A stretch of DNA of 64,000 nt from Candidatus Saccharibacteria bacterium UBA5150 (GTDB taxonomy: Bacteria > Patescibacteriota > Saccharimonadia > Saccharimonadales > UBA4665), in the NCBI GenBank assembly GCA_002413795.1, contig DHXS01000009.1, positions 3,194 through 67,193 of the forward strand, read 5' to 3'. The notes beneath the pieces were generated by a model that saw only the letters and a list, made by a program, of their open reading frames with translations, made no database searches and had not been told where the DNA came from. A program made the position numbers and the translations under genes. Shown here piece after piece: positions 25,022 to 33,296 of the stretch (positions are counted from its first letter, which is position 1; the number at the start of each line of letters is the position of its first letter).

Positions 25022-25897
25022 TTAGTTATCCAAAAATGTTGTGACAGTCTCTACAACAGATAGCCAATTAACAGGGGTATTTATCCATTGAATACTTTTG
25101 TTTCGCCTAAACCAGGTGCGCTGGCGTTTGGCCAAATCAAGGCTGGCTTTGATGATCTTTTGACGGGCCTGGCCGGACGTTTCCGTGTCATTTAAGTGGC
25201 CTTGCCACTGCGCATAGCCGACGCCTTTAAGAGCCTCGCAGTCCCAGCCGTAACGCCCGGCCAGGCCCCGCACCTCAGCCTCCAAACCGGCCGCCAACAT
25301 GGCATCCACCCGGGCGGCAATTCTCTGCTCCAGCTCCGGGCGTTCAACTTTTAAGCCCAGGATCAAAGTATTGGACCTCAGCTCCTGCCGGCTGGCCACG
25401 GCGCCATTAGTCTCGATTAGCCGGATCAGGCGGCGCTTGTTGCGCTTATCAACGCCGCCCGGATCAATCCCCAGGCCATCAATCTTCTCCAGCAGCTCCT
25501 TAATACTCAACCGGTTCAGCTCTTCCCTGTCGCCGCGGTCGCCGGCCGGCAGAAAGCCAAAATCGTACAGCACGCCGTCTATATAAAGGCCGGTGCCGCC
25601 GACCATAATCGGCAATTTACCCCTGTCAGAGATGTCTTTAATAGCTTGATTAGCCAGTTTCTTAAAGACCGCTGCCGTGAAGTCTTCGCAGGGCCCAGCT
25701 ACATCTAATAGATGGTGAGGTACCAAAGCTTGCTCCTCGGCGGTCGGCTTGGCCGTGCCGATATCAACCTCACGGCGCACCGTCCAGCTGTCGGCACAGA
25801 TAATTTCACCGTTAAACTTCTGGGCCAGCTCCAACGCCAGCGCCGACTTCCCCGACGCCGTCTCCCCCACCACCACTACCAGCTTAGGCGGCACCAC
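25022..25897 (-). CDS. miaA: tRNA dimethylallyltransferase
   Basis: 291 aa. MiaA adds a dimethylallyl group to A37 of tRNAs that read UNN codons. Walker A GETASGKSAL at residues 11-20, then EIICADSWTVRREVDIGTAK (the DSxxxY substrate site, with Trp and Val in place of the usual Gln-Val-Tyr), VPHHLLDVAGP and PIMVGGTGLYIDGVLY. The C-terminal part has the tRNA-swing region and ends in RQRTWFRRNKSIQWI. GTG start overlapping the ATL stop by one base (TAGTG). It is the last gene of a thrS-ATL-miaA unit. Confidence 0.95.
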   Translation of the reverse strand: MVPPKLVVVVGETASGKSALALELAQKFNGEIICADSWTVRREVDIGTAKPTAEEQALVPHHLLDVAGPCEDFTAAVFKKLANQAIKDISDRGKLPIMVGGTGLYIDGVLYDFGFLPAGDRGDREELNRLSIKELLEKIDGLGIDPGGVDKRNKRRLIRLIETNGAVASRQELRSNTLILGLKVERPELEQRIAARVDAMLAAGLEAEVRGLAGRYGWDCEALKGVGYAQWQGHLNDTETSGQARQKIIKASLDLAKRQRTWFRRNKSIQWINTPVNWLSVVETVTTFLDN

Positions 25898-26238
25898 TAC
25901 CTTACCTTCGTCTTTTGGACCAGGCCTTCAGGCAACCATAAGAGTTTATCAATATCGACCTTGTAATCTTCGGAAACGGCCACGCCCTCGGCCTCCAGCA
26001 CCTGCTTGTGGCCTGCCCGGCCGCCGGGATAACCGCTGGCCAGACCGCCCTGCTTGTTAACCACCCTCTGCCATGGCAGAGCCGGGTCACCAAAGTGGGC
26101 AATGCCACCGACGATGCGGGCCGCCCGGGCGTTGCCGCACAGCCCTGCCAGCTGGCCGTAGGTCATCACCCGGCCGCGCGGAATCCGAGCCACCAAAGCC
26201 TCCACCCGCTGGCGAAAGTCGGCTTCAACCTCTCTCAT
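25897..26238 (-). CDS. Alkyltransferase-like protein (ATL), MGMT family without the active cysteine
   Basis: 113 aa. It has the MGMT C-terminal DNA-binding fold (VEALVARIPRGRVMTYGQLA, GNARAARIVGGIAH), but the PCHR active site reads PWQRVVN (Trp56), so it cannot accept alkyl groups. ATL proteins bind O6-alkylguanine and hand the lesion to nucleotide excision repair. GLASGYPGG and the HKQVLEAEGV end are also family features. It starts 4 nt after the thrS stop and overlaps miaA by one base. Confidence 0.9.
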   Translation of the reverse strand: MREVEADFRQRVEALVARIPRGRVMTYGQLAGLCGNARAARIVGGIAHFGDPALPWQRVVNKQGGLASGYPGGRAGHKQVLEAEGVAVSEDYKVDIDKLLWLPEGLVQKTKVR

Positions 26239-26242
26239 AAAT

Positions 26243-28087
26243 CTATAACGACGACTTTAAGACCCGGCTCCGGGCCTCGTTGACCACCGTTTTCAGGAAC
26301 TGCTCAACCGGCACGGTCAGCGGCACGTCCATCACTGCCATGTCCTTGCGGATGCGCGGCACCACTTCCCCGCCGGCAATTTCCTTCTCGCCAATCACGA
26401 CAGTGTAGGGGACTTTTAGCAGTTCGGCGGCCCGGATCTTCTTGCCAACCGATTCGCTGGACTCATCTATCGTCAGCCTGAGCCCCTGGCCCCGAGCCTC
26501 GGCCGCCACCTTCCGGGCAAAGGCTACGGTGGCCTTTTCCTGGTTAACGGTAATTAGCCGGATCTGTTCCGGCGCCAGCCAAACCGGGAACCGCCCGGCC
26601 GTATGCTCTATATAAACCGCCAGGAACCGCTCCACCGACCCCAGCAAAGCACAATGAATCATAACCGGACGCTGTTCCTTGCCATCTTCAGCGATATACT
26701 TGAGCCCAAAACGTTCGGGCATTACAAAATCCAGCTGGACGGTCGCCACCTGATGCTCGCGGCCGATGGCGTCGGTTGCCATAAAGTCGATTTTGGGGCC
26801 GTAGAAGGCGGCCTCGCCGGCTTCCTCAAAGAAGTCCAGCTTATTGGCCACCACGGCGTTTTTAAGCTGCTGCTGGGCGCTTTTCCAAAGCCCGGGCTCG
26901 CCAAGATAGGCATCGGTTTCGTCTCTGTAGCTAAGCCGGACCCTCAGGGCCATGCCGATGGTGCTGTACAGCTCGTGCGCGGCCGTTAAGAGATTGTTGA
27001 TCTCGCCTTCAATCTGGTCCTGCCGGCAAAAGACGTGACTGTCGTCCATGCTGATTGATCGGACCCTGCTTAATCCCCCCAGCTCACCGCTCTTTTCGTC
27101 CCTATAGACGGTAGCAGTTTCAAGATATCTTAGCGGCAGGTCGCGATAACTGCGCGGCTGGGACTCATATATCCGCGTATGGTGCGGGCAGTTCATCGGT
27201 TTCAGCACCAGCTCGTCGCTGGTCTCCTGACTCTTAACCAGGAACAGCTCGTCGCCAAACTTATCCCAGTGACCGGAGGCTTCATAAAGCGCCTTCTTGG
27301 TCATGTGTGGCGTCCAGACTTTTTGGAAACCATTGCGCTGACGTAACTGATTGGAAAAGTCAGTCAACCGGTCACGCAGAATGGTGCCACGGGGCGTGAA
27401 CATCGGCAATCCCGAGCCCACCAGATCCGAAAAGACAAACAGGTCCAGCTCCTGCCCCAGCCGGCGATGGTCGCGCTTTTTGGCTTCTTCGAGCATTGTC
27501 AGATGGTCTTTTAGCTCCTTATCACTGGCGAAAGCCACGCCGTAAAGCCGCTGCATCTGGGGATTCTTTTCACTGCCCCGCCAATAGGCGCCGGCCACCC
27601 GCATCAGCTTAAAGGCGCCGACCTTGCCGGTAGAAGCCACGTGCGGCCCCCGGCAGAGGTCCGTAAAGTCGCCGTTTTGGTAGAAAGAAACGTTGCTAAC
27701 CTGCGCTTCGCCCTCGGCAATGGTGCCCAGCTCGGCGGCGTCCAGATCTTTGGCCACGGTGGTGCCGGCCCGCTTTAGGTCGTTCAAAAGCTCTTCTTTA
27801 TAAGGTTGTTTGGCCTCGCGCGCCCAGGCAATGGCCTCGTCTATCGGCTTTTCCAGCCGCTCGAAGGGCTGGTCGGCCTCTATAATCTTACGCATTTCGG
27901 CCTCGATTTTGGCAAAATCCTCTACCGAAAGATTGGCCTCTCCCAGATCAATATCATAATAAAAGCCGTTACCTACGGCCGGGCCGACCCCGAACTTGGC
28001 CTCCGGCCACAACTTCTGGACCGCCGACGCCATAACGTGCGCCAGGCTGTGCCTCATTGCTTGTAATTGATCTGTTTCCGCCGCCAT
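26243..28087 (-). CDS. thrS: Threonine-tRNA ligase lacking the TGS domain
   Basis: 614 aa from the ATG at 28087. The protein begins almost directly at the N2/editing domain (MRHSLAHVMASAVQKLWPEA). The TGS domain (about 60 residues) of the standard 640-aa enzyme is missing. The editing-site segments and the class II core are present: GLPMFTPRGTILRDRL (motif 1 region), VYRDEKSGELGGLSRVRSIS (motif 2), MNCPHH, and GSVERFLAVYIEH (motif 3). The anticodon-binding domain is at the C-terminus (LAPEQIRLITV). ATG at 28087 has GGGGAA upstream; the upstream in-frame codon at 28120 would add 11 non-conserved residues. A 14-bp hairpin lies upstream. Confidence 0.95.
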   Translation of the reverse strand: MAAETDQLQAMRHSLAHVMASAVQKLWPEAKFGVGPAVGNGFYYDIDLGEANLSVEDFAKIEAEMRKIIEADQPFERLEKPIDEAIAWAREAKQPYKEELLNDLKRAGTTVAKDLDAAELGTIAEGEAQVSNVSFYQNGDFTDLCRGPHVASTGKVGAFKLMRVAGAYWRGSEKNPQMQRLYGVAFASDKELKDHLTMLEEAKKRDHRRLGQELDLFVFSDLVGSGLPMFTPRGTILRDRLTDFSNQLRQRNGFQKVWTPHMTKKALYEASGHWDKFGDELFLVKSQETSDELVLKPMNCPHHTRIYESQPRSYRDLPLRYLETATVYRDEKSGELGGLSRVRSISMDDSHVFCRQDQIEGEINNLLTAAHELYSTIGMALRVRLSYRDETDAYLGEPGLWKSAQQQLKNAVVANKLDFFEEAGEAAFYGPKIDFMATDAIGREHQVATVQLDFVMPERFGLKYIAEDGKEQRPVMIHCALLGSVERFLAVYIEHTAGRFPVWLAPEQIRLITVNQEKATVAFARKVAAEARGQGLRLTIDESSESVGKKIRAAELLKVPYTVVIGEKEIAGGEVVPRIRKDMAVMDVPLTVPVEQFLKTVVNEARSRVLKSSL

Positions 28088-28124
28088 ATTCCCCGTTAGT
28101 ATAGCATTTAACAGAGGCAAACTA

Positions 28125-28162
28125 AAAGGGTCAAGTGATCTCGCAATGTCACTTGACCCTTT
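28125..28162. repeat. Perfect 14-bp inverted repeat with loop containing TCTCGCAA, upstream of thrS
   Basis: AAAGGGTCAAGTGA (28125-28138) pairs with TCACTTGACCCTTT (28149-28162). The loop TCTCGCAATG shares the 8-mer TCTCGCAA with the loop at 8903-8910. It lies 38-75 nt before the thrS start. On the minus strand it is followed by TTTT, so a weak attenuator role for thrS is possible; no T-box elements are visible. Confidence 0.7.
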
Positions 28163-28378
28163 GAAACACTCGTTTTGTCGAGGTAAAACAATCTCGGCAA
28201 AACCGCACCTGTGACGAACATCATAGCAAGGCTGGTACTATATGGCTAGCCTATTTATGCTGTAAAACCTACATTTATGCTGGGGAAAACTATTTTCAAA
28301 TTAACGTCATGGCTGGCGTTAGCGACACATATTCTTGCTAATGAGCCCGAATTCCTGTAGTTTATATCTGTTACATAA

Positions 28379-28455
28379 GGGCGATTAGCTCATTTGGCTA
28401 GAGCGCCGCATTGACGTTGCGGAGGTGATAGGTTCGAATCCTATATCGCCCACCA
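28379..28455 (+). tRNA. tRNA-Val (anticodon GAC)
   Basis: 77 nt, GGGCGATTAGCTCATTTGG at the 5' end. The anticodon stem CCGCA/TGCGG encloses TTGACGT, giving GAC. The T arm GATAGGTTCGAATCCTATA and the encoded CCA (28453-28455) are normal. Confidence 0.96.
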
Positions 28456-28768
28456 GACTTGACCGGCCGTCTTATTTTTGTTAGGATAGTCCGGTTAAAC
28501 GAGGAAGTTTTGTTATTCGTAAAAGTAGTGCCCTAGACACATTTCATTTGTTCTACGAAGAGTTAATCTCTTCCAAACCGATCAACAATCGGATTCGCCG
28601 CCTCCGCTCCGCCTCTAAATAAGAGGCAAAAGCCGGCCCCGGACCGCGATCCACCCCGAGAAGCCAAGCTTTCTCGGGCTTTTTATTTGGGTTGGAGGAT
28701 CATCTTTTCCACGTTTGGAGGCTTATTATCCACTGGCCTTTTAAACAGCTGTATGTCAATATGTTGTC
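28456..28768 (+). other. Hairpin series between tRNA-Val and nrdR: candidate ncRNA
   Basis: This gene-free stretch holds a string of plus-strand hairpins: TTGACCGG/CCGGTTAA near 28461-28499 (one mismatch), GAAGAG-TTAAT-CTCTTC at 28557-28573, CCGAT-CAACA-ATCGG at 28578-28592, GCCTC-TAAATAA-GAGGC at 28611-28627, and then the terminator at 28655-28688. The order suggests a short structured RNA of about 150-230 nt ending at that terminator, or a long tRNA-Val trailer. I could not assign it to a family. The last 80 nt before nrdR contain no recognisable NrdR box. Confidence 0.4.
28655..28688 (+). terminator. Factor-independent terminator
   Basis: CCCGAGAA (28655-28662) pairs with TTCTCGGG (28671-28678), followed by CTTTTTATTT. 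It ends the tRNA-Val or candidate ncRNA transcript before nrdR. Confidence 0.85.
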
Positions 28769-29170
28769 ATGGTTTGTACATACTGTGGGGGTGAAACCAA
28801 GGTTACCAACTCCCGTCATCAGAAGAAAAGCAACCAGGTTTGGCGGCGGCGTCAGTGCCTAGCCTGCGGAGCTACCTTTAGCACCTCGGAGGCGGTTGAC
28901 TACGAACTGGCCTGGCTGGTTAGCAAAGGCGGTAAGGCTCTGAGGCCCTTTTCGCGCGATAAACTGTTCCTTAGCCTCTATGACAGCTGTGCGCACCGTA
29001 AAACGGCCCTGAGCGACGCCAGGGGCCTTACAGAGACCGTTATTAGCAAGCTGACGGGTTATTTATCCAACGGCACCCTCCAAGCAGGCGATATTGCCCG
29101 GGCGGCTCAGGTGGCCCTAAACCGTTTCGACAAAGCGGCCAGCGTCCACTACCGGGCCCGGCACCCCTAA
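28769..29170 (+). CDS. nrdR: Transcriptional repressor NrdR
   Basis: 133 aa. NrdR represses ribonucleotide reductase genes when dATP is high. The zinc ribbon is CTYCGG and CLACG (Cys3, Cys6, Cys31, Cys34), with the basic RRRQCLACGATFSTSEAV linking segment. The ATP-cone domain follows (FSRDKLFLSLYDSCAHRKTA). It is slightly shorter than the usual 150 aa and some ATP-cone residues deviate. It is a single gene convergent with the GT2 gene; no reductase gene is in the window. Confidence 0.88.
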   Translation: MVCTYCGGETKVTNSRHQKKSNQVWRRRQCLACGATFSTSEAVDYELAWLVSKGGKALRPFSRDKLFLSLYDSCAHRKTALSDARGLTETVISKLTGYLSNGTLQAGDIARAAQVALNRFDKAASVHYRARHP

Positions 29171-29176
29171 GTAAAG

Positions 29177-30808
29177 CTACTTGCCGGGGTCGGCCTGGGT
29201 AGTAATTGTTTTGCCGCCGGTGGTGCGGACGGCCTTTTCGGTAACATCAAAGCGGCTGAGGTAGCGCTTGAACATCAGACGGCTTTGCGAGTTCAGGGCC
29301 GCCAGTGAGCCGAAGGCAATACTGGTTACCGGCAGGAAGATCCACTGGGTCAGCATAAAGATGGAACGGTGCCGCTTGTGGCGGGCCGGCCGCGGCGGCA
29401 GGGTTACCAGGCAGACATACAGCGACACCAGCAGGCCGGCAATGCCGATGCGCTGGACGCGGCTGACCACCAGCGGCAGTTCGTTGGCCGCCAGATTTTG
29501 CGGGTGTAACAGGGGCGGAATGAAGGCCGCGAAGTAAACCAGCAAGGTGCCGGTAGCCCAGGTAACGTGGCCTTCCAGGGTGCGGAAGAACTTAGCCAGC
29601 ACGTCGGCCTTGGGAGCCTTATTCTTGTGCCAGAAGCCCTTATCGGCGATGTAGGCAATGTCCGAGGCACCGTAGGTCCAGCGCCTCAGCTGGACGAACT
29701 GGGCCTTGATGGTCCGCCAGTAGCCGTCGGCCAGCACGGCGTCCTGGTAAATCGGGATGCTAAAGGGGTAAACCCGGTAATCGCCGTCGTACTTGAAGTA
29801 GCTGCGCCAGAACTGGTGGCCGTCTTCCACCACTGTTCGGGTGCTCCAAAAGTCCATTTCTATCAGGGCCTGCATGGGCTGGGCGTGGGCCGAAAAGTTG
29901 CGCGACAGGTGCGGGCGCTGGGTGTTGACGATATAGAAAAGATTGTTGCCGGTGGCGATAACCCGCATCATGGTCGGGGCGTCCCAAATGTTGTTGGTGT
30001 ACATGGCCAGCGGCTGGTAGGAAGCCCGCAGCGGCTTGGGCACCACGCAGTACAGGTAGCTCAGGGCGGCGAAATAACTTCGGTCGGGGCGGTTGTCGGA
30101 GTCCAGGCTGGTGACCAGCACGGTGGTCGGGTCAATCTTGGCTTTTTTGAGATATTTATGCAGAGCCCGCCCGGCGCAGGTTATATTGGAGCCCTTGCCT
30201 ACAATCTCGCCCGGCACGTCGGCGGGGTGCTTAACGGCCATGGCGTGGCCGAACTCCCCCTTATATAATTCCAGCAGTTCCAGCACCCGCTCTTCGGTAC
30301 CCTTGCCGGCCCGACCTTCGTAGGCCAGCACCAGGATCATCCTTTTGGGATCATAGTCGGCGCCCAGAATGGCCTGGATAGTCGGCTCCAGCACTTCGCG
30401 GCTCTCGTTAACGGTAGCCACAATAACGGCATGGGTCAGCTTGCCAGGCGTGAATTGGTGCTCGCGCAAGTGCAGCCGCGACAGGTTTTTATAGTGCCAC
30501 TTGGGCCGTTCGATCTTTTTACCGACCGGTTTGCCAGCCTCCAGGTCGGCGCCCAGACTGTTCCAGTCCAGCTTCATGTGGTGCTTCATGGTGCGGTAGC
30601 CGGCAATGGCCCGGCTGGAGTAAGCCAGCGACCGGACAAAGAAAATTAACAGATAGAAAAGCACGAAAAAAACCGCCGCCTTGACGCTGATAAAAGTTAG
30701 GATCAGCGGTAAAAGTATCAGGCCATAGCTGAGCGCGCCGGGCAGAATTTCAAAAAAACGATAGTGACCCTTGCGGTCTTTTTCGAAAGGAATCTCCAGA
30801 TCCGTCAT
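29177..30808 (-). CDS. Membrane-bound family 2 glycosyltransferase (cellulose-synthase-like)
   Basis: 543 aa. Two hydrophobic helices near residues 25-62, then a GT2/GT-A catalytic domain (AVIVATVNESREVLEPTIQA), the metal-binding DxD in TSLDSDNRPDRSYF near residue 243, the catalytic-base region TVVEDGHQFW, and the QxxRW motif in FVQLRRWTYG. Several membrane helices form the C-terminal third. These features define processive or lipid-linked polysaccharide synthases. The product is unknown; cell-surface glycan is the usual output. It starts 3 nt after a small membrane-protein gene and probably shares its transcript. Confidence 0.88.
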   Translation of the reverse strand: MTDLEIPFEKDRKGHYRFFEILPGALSYGLILLPLILTFISVKAAVFFVLFYLLIFFVRSLAYSSRAIAGYRTMKHHMKLDWNSLGADLEAGKPVGKKIERPKWHYKNLSRLHLREHQFTPGKLTHAVIVATVNESREVLEPTIQAILGADYDPKRMILVLAYEGRAGKGTEERVLELLELYKGEFGHAMAVKHPADVPGEIVGKGSNITCAGRALHKYLKKAKIDPTTVLVTSLDSDNRPDRSYFAALSYLYCVVPKPLRASYQPLAMYTNNIWDAPTMMRVIATGNNLFYIVNTQRPHLSRNFSAHAQPMQALIEMDFWSTRTVVEDGHQFWRSYFKYDGDYRVYPFSIPIYQDAVLADGYWRTIKAQFVQLRRWTYGASDIAYIADKGFWHKNKAPKADVLAKFFRTLEGHVTWATGTLLVYFAAFIPPLLHPQNLAANELPLVVSRVQRIGIAGLLVSLYVCLVTLPPRPARHKRHRSIFMLTQWIFLPVTSIAFGSLAALNSQSRLMFKRYLSRFDVTEKAVRTTGGKTITTQADPGK

Positions 30809-30811
30809 GGC

Positions 30812-31177
30812 CTAGCGCAATACGAGCAACGAGTTAGCAACAATGATGCTCAGCACCAGCAACAAAGTACCGAGGCTCAGTATGGCAATCGTAACCTGCC
30901 GGTGAATACGATAGGTGCGGAAGCTGAGCATGACGTGAGTGGCCAGAACCAGCAGCATAAAGGCCACGAAGCTCAACAGGTTGACCACGCCGCCGTTGGT
31001 AAACTTGTTGACGGCATCGGTGTTGGAACAGTCACGGCATTGCACGATATAAGTACTGCTATGGCCGCTGCTCAAGCTGGCCAGCACGAAAATGCTGCCG
31101 GCAATGGCCAGGAAGGCGTTAATGCTGAGCAGTAAAAGCACCAGGTGATCGTGAAAATACTTCTTTGAGGCGGCCAT
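30812..31177 (-). CDS. Small hypothetical membrane protein (3 TM helices)
   Basis: 121 aa with hydrophobic helices near residues 12-32 (LVLLLLSINAFLAIAGSIFV), 62-82 and 95-117, a short cysteine-containing loop (QCRDCSNTD) between the first two, and basic ends. No family recognised. TGG-TACAAT lies 11 nt before the ATG, so the leader is at most about five bases. The gene is directly ahead of the glycosyltransferase (3-nt gap), so it may be an accessory subunit of glycan synthesis or export. Confidence 0.65.
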   Translation of the reverse strand: MAASKKYFHDHLVLLLLSINAFLAIAGSIFVLASLSSGHSSTYIVQCRDCSNTDAVNKFTNGGVVNLLSFVAFMLLVLATHVMLSFRTYRIHRQVTIAILSLGTLLLVLSIIVANSLLVLR

Positions 31178-31201
31178 AAGTTAGGGTAATTGTACCATTC
31201 C

Positions 31202-31276
31202 TGGTGCGGGTAGAGAGAATCGAACTCTCCTCTTAACCTTGGGAAGGTTACATATTAGCCACTATACGATACCCGC
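31202..31276 (-). tRNA. tRNA-Gly (anticodon CCC)
   Basis: 75 nt on the minus strand, GCGGGTATCGTATAGTGG at the 5' end. Anticodon stem TAACC/GGTTA with loop TTCCCAA gives CCC. T arm GAGAGTTCGATTCTCTC, CCA encoded. Confidence 0.96.
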
Positions 31277-31277
31277 C

Positions 31278-31354
31278 TGGAGCCACCTAACGGATTCGAA
31301 CCGTTGACCTCCGCTTTACGAAAGCGGCGCTCTAGCCAACTGAGCTAAGGTGGC
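31278..31354 (-). tRNA. tRNA-Thr (anticodon CGT)
   Basis: 77 nt on the minus strand, GCCACCTTAGCTCAGTTGG at the 5' end. Anticodon stem CCGCT/AGCGG with loop TTCGTAA gives CGT. T arm AACGGTTCGAATCCGTT, CCA encoded. One base separates it from tRNA-Gly, so they are transcribed together. Confidence 0.96.
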
Positions 31355-31386
31355 CCATGGCAAACCACCGAAGTATTATAGCAGTC

Positions 31387-31929
31387 CTAGTTGGCCATCA
31401 TGGAGATCAGGGTCTGGCTGAAAGCCGGTACGTCGTCGGGCTTGCGGCTGGTAATAATGTTGCCGTCGACTACCACTTCTTCGTCGACCCACTCGGCACC
31501 GGCATCGCGCAGGTCATCCTGAATCGTAAAGAAACTCGTCAGTCGGCGGCTTTTGGCCAGACCGGCGCTGACCAGCACCCACGGCGCGTGGCAGATCATG
31601 GCCAGCGGTTTCTTCTGGGAAGTCATACTTCGTACCCATTGCCGGGCTTTATATTCCATGCGTAACTGGTCGACGTTGATGGCGCCGCCGGGCAGGACCA
31701 GCGCGTCATAATCGTCTATATCGGCTTCTTCCAGCGTTTTATCTATCGGGAACCGCCGGCTTTTATCTATATGGTTCATGGACTGGACCTGCCCGTCCTT
31801 CGGCCCGGAAGCAATCACTTCGACAGTGGCGCCGACTTCTCTCAGAGCATCGATCGGCCCCGTAAATTCGGCCTCCTCAAAATAATTATCTACCAGCACG
31901 GCCACTTTCTTGCCCGTTAAATCAGCCAA
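31387..31929 (-). CDS. DJ-1/PfpI family protein (type 1 glutamine amidotransferase-like)
   Basis: 180 aa. KKVAVLVDNYFEEAEFTGPI at the start, DALVLPGGAINVDQLR near residue 78, and the nucleophile elbow PLAMICHAPWVLVSAG with Cys near residue 113 match PfpI/YraA-type proteins. The acid residue near the N-terminus (Glu in FEEAEF) is present. Members are deglycases, chaperones or proteases; the exact activity cannot be told from sequence. TTG start at 31929 with AAGGGA about 7 nt upstream. Confidence 0.88.
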   Translation of the reverse strand: MADLTGKKVAVLVDNYFEEAEFTGPIDALREVGATVEVIASGPKDGQVQSMNHIDKSRRFPIDKTLEEADIDDYDALVLPGGAINVDQLRMEYKARQWVRSMTSQKKPLAMICHAPWVLVSAGLAKSRRLTSFFTIQDDLRDAGAEWVDEEVVVDGNIITSRKPDDVPAFSQTLISMMAN

Positions 31930-31994
31930 TTTTCATCCCTTCGCTTATTTAACCTCAGCATGACGCACCGGCTTCCCCGCCGTCAGTAAGATAT

Positions 31995-33209
31995 TTAGCT
32001 CTGGGCGGCGGCAACAAGCTGCCTCATTTGAGGGATGGTCAGCGCCCGCTTGTGGAATTCGTCTAGGCCTTGCTTGCGCTTCTCGGGATCGCTGACCTTG
32101 AAAAGAGGAGCCATGAGCTCGTAAGAGAATTGGTAGGTGGGTATAACTGCCCGGGCTTCTGGCAGATCGCGACTTTGTAGAATAATGGTTCTAATGCGCT
32201 CCGGTTCTTCTCGCAATAGAAGGTCTTGAGCCTCTTTAATAACCTGCTTTTCAGGCACGCCGCTGTTAATATCAATGGTTGCGTTATGGATTACCGCTGT
32301 GAATGTCTTCGCTGAAGTACGCTCCAGCTCAAAATTATTTCTCTCTTCCTCGCTTTGAGCCAGATCGGGCAGTTTATCTTCACTCGGGCCGGCTCCCCCC
32401 TCCAGTTGCACGGTTTCAGGCGATGCCATGCCGGTCAGATTAGCAGCCGGGCTCATCCTGCGACTTGCCACTGATTCTGCCCGTTCGTCGAAGTGGTCGT
32501 AGTGTTCGCCTTCATGTAAGCACCATTGCAAAATTCTTGCCCGTGTATAGCGCCGCGAGGGATTAATGTTGGCAGTTACCTGCATATTGCCATAGTTGTC
32601 GCTGAATATATAACCAGACCAGAACACTTTAGGAAGATTAACAGGTTTAATATCAATGTGTGGGGTTATAAGCCGAGAATGGGGCCGCAGGGCGGTTCTT
32701 GCCAAGGGCATTGCCAGCTTAAAAGCCTCTTTAATCTTCGCGGGATCCGTCAGCAGATGCTCTTCATGGTATTTCTTTACGCCCTCTTCGTCATAGCGAA
32801 GGCCAAACAACCCGAAGCGGTTATCGAGGGTGGTTAACAAAAGATCGATTTCTTTGCCGGGTACTTTTTCCGGAATGAACCCGGCGGTTGCCAGCATATA
32901 TTCATCATATGGAACATTTACTCCCTGTAGCTCCAGGCTTAGAATGCTATCGGCTATCAATTGCTGTTCTATAACATCGTGGTCTGGTTCGTCAGCCGGC
33001 AGCCTTTCTTTTAGGGAATGGTACTTGCGGTCAATCTCGAGGAAACTGGAAAATTCGGTCGGGCGGAACATGCCCGAGCGGTTAATATCAACTACCAGCT
33101 GCCCGTTATGTATGTTAGGGTTAGCCTCTCGATTTTCAAGCACATACTCGTCGAAACCCTGGCGAGCACCTATAACTTCGTGCGAAAACGGTGTTCCTCT
33201 CTGTTGCAT
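31995..33209 (-). CDS. Putative HExxH metalloprotease-like protein
   Basis: About 404 aa, no signal peptide, family not recognised. LHEGEHYDHF near residue 232 is an HExxH zinc motif. A downstream Glu-rich block (TVQLEGGAGPSEDKLPDL) could provide a third ligand, which I cannot verify. Flanking segments (ANINPSRRYTRARILQWCLH) look like the strand-helix context of a gluzincin active site. ATG at 33209 is chosen because TAGACA-17-TATATT ends 8 nt upstream, predicting an almost leaderless mRNA; the TTG at 33227 lies within the promoter. Confidence 0.55.
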   Translation of the reverse strand: MQQRGTPFSHEVIGARQGFDEYVLENREANPNIHNGQLVVDINRSGMFRPTEFSSFLEIDRKYHSLKERLPADEPDHDVIEQQLIADSILSLELQGVNVPYDEYMLATAGFIPEKVPGKEIDLLLTTLDNRFGLFGLRYDEEGVKKYHEEHLLTDPAKIKEAFKLAMPLARTALRPHSRLITPHIDIKPVNLPKVFWSGYIFSDNYGNMQVTANINPSRRYTRARILQWCLHEGEHYDHFDERAESVASRRMSPAANLTGMASPETVQLEGGAGPSEDKLPDLAQSEEERNNFELERTSAKTFTAVIHNATIDINSGVPEKQVIKEAQDLLLREEPERIRTIILQSRDLPEARAVIPTYQFSYELMAPLFKVSDPEKRKQGLDEFHKRALTIPQMRQLVAAAQS

Positions 33210-33217
33210 AGAAGCAC

Positions 33218-33246
33218 AATATAACACAAAGCCGCTGTTTTGTCTA
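33218..33246 (-). promoter_or_regulatory. Promoter of the HExxH protein gene
   Basis: -35 TAGACA (33241-33246), 17-bp spacer, extended -10 TGT-TATATT (hexamer 33218-33223), 8 nt before the ATG at 33209. Confidence 0.6.
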
Positions 33247-33296
33247 TGGTGAGCCGGGGAGGCGTATAATAATTGGTATTAACCTAGGAGGATCGT

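Noticed and set aside
28125..28162. Considered as a T-box leader for thrS
   Set aside because: No AGGGTGGNACCGCG antiterminator motif or specifier loop is visible; only one hairpin lies in the leader.
29567..30268. A 233-codon plus-strand open frame inside the GT2 gene
   Set aside because: Antisense shadow of the glycosyltransferase, whose catalytic motifs are intact.
32211..32225. A third TCTCGCAA occurrence
   Set aside because: It lies in coding sequence of the HExxH protein and is flanked by only 4-bp complementary arms; taken as chance.
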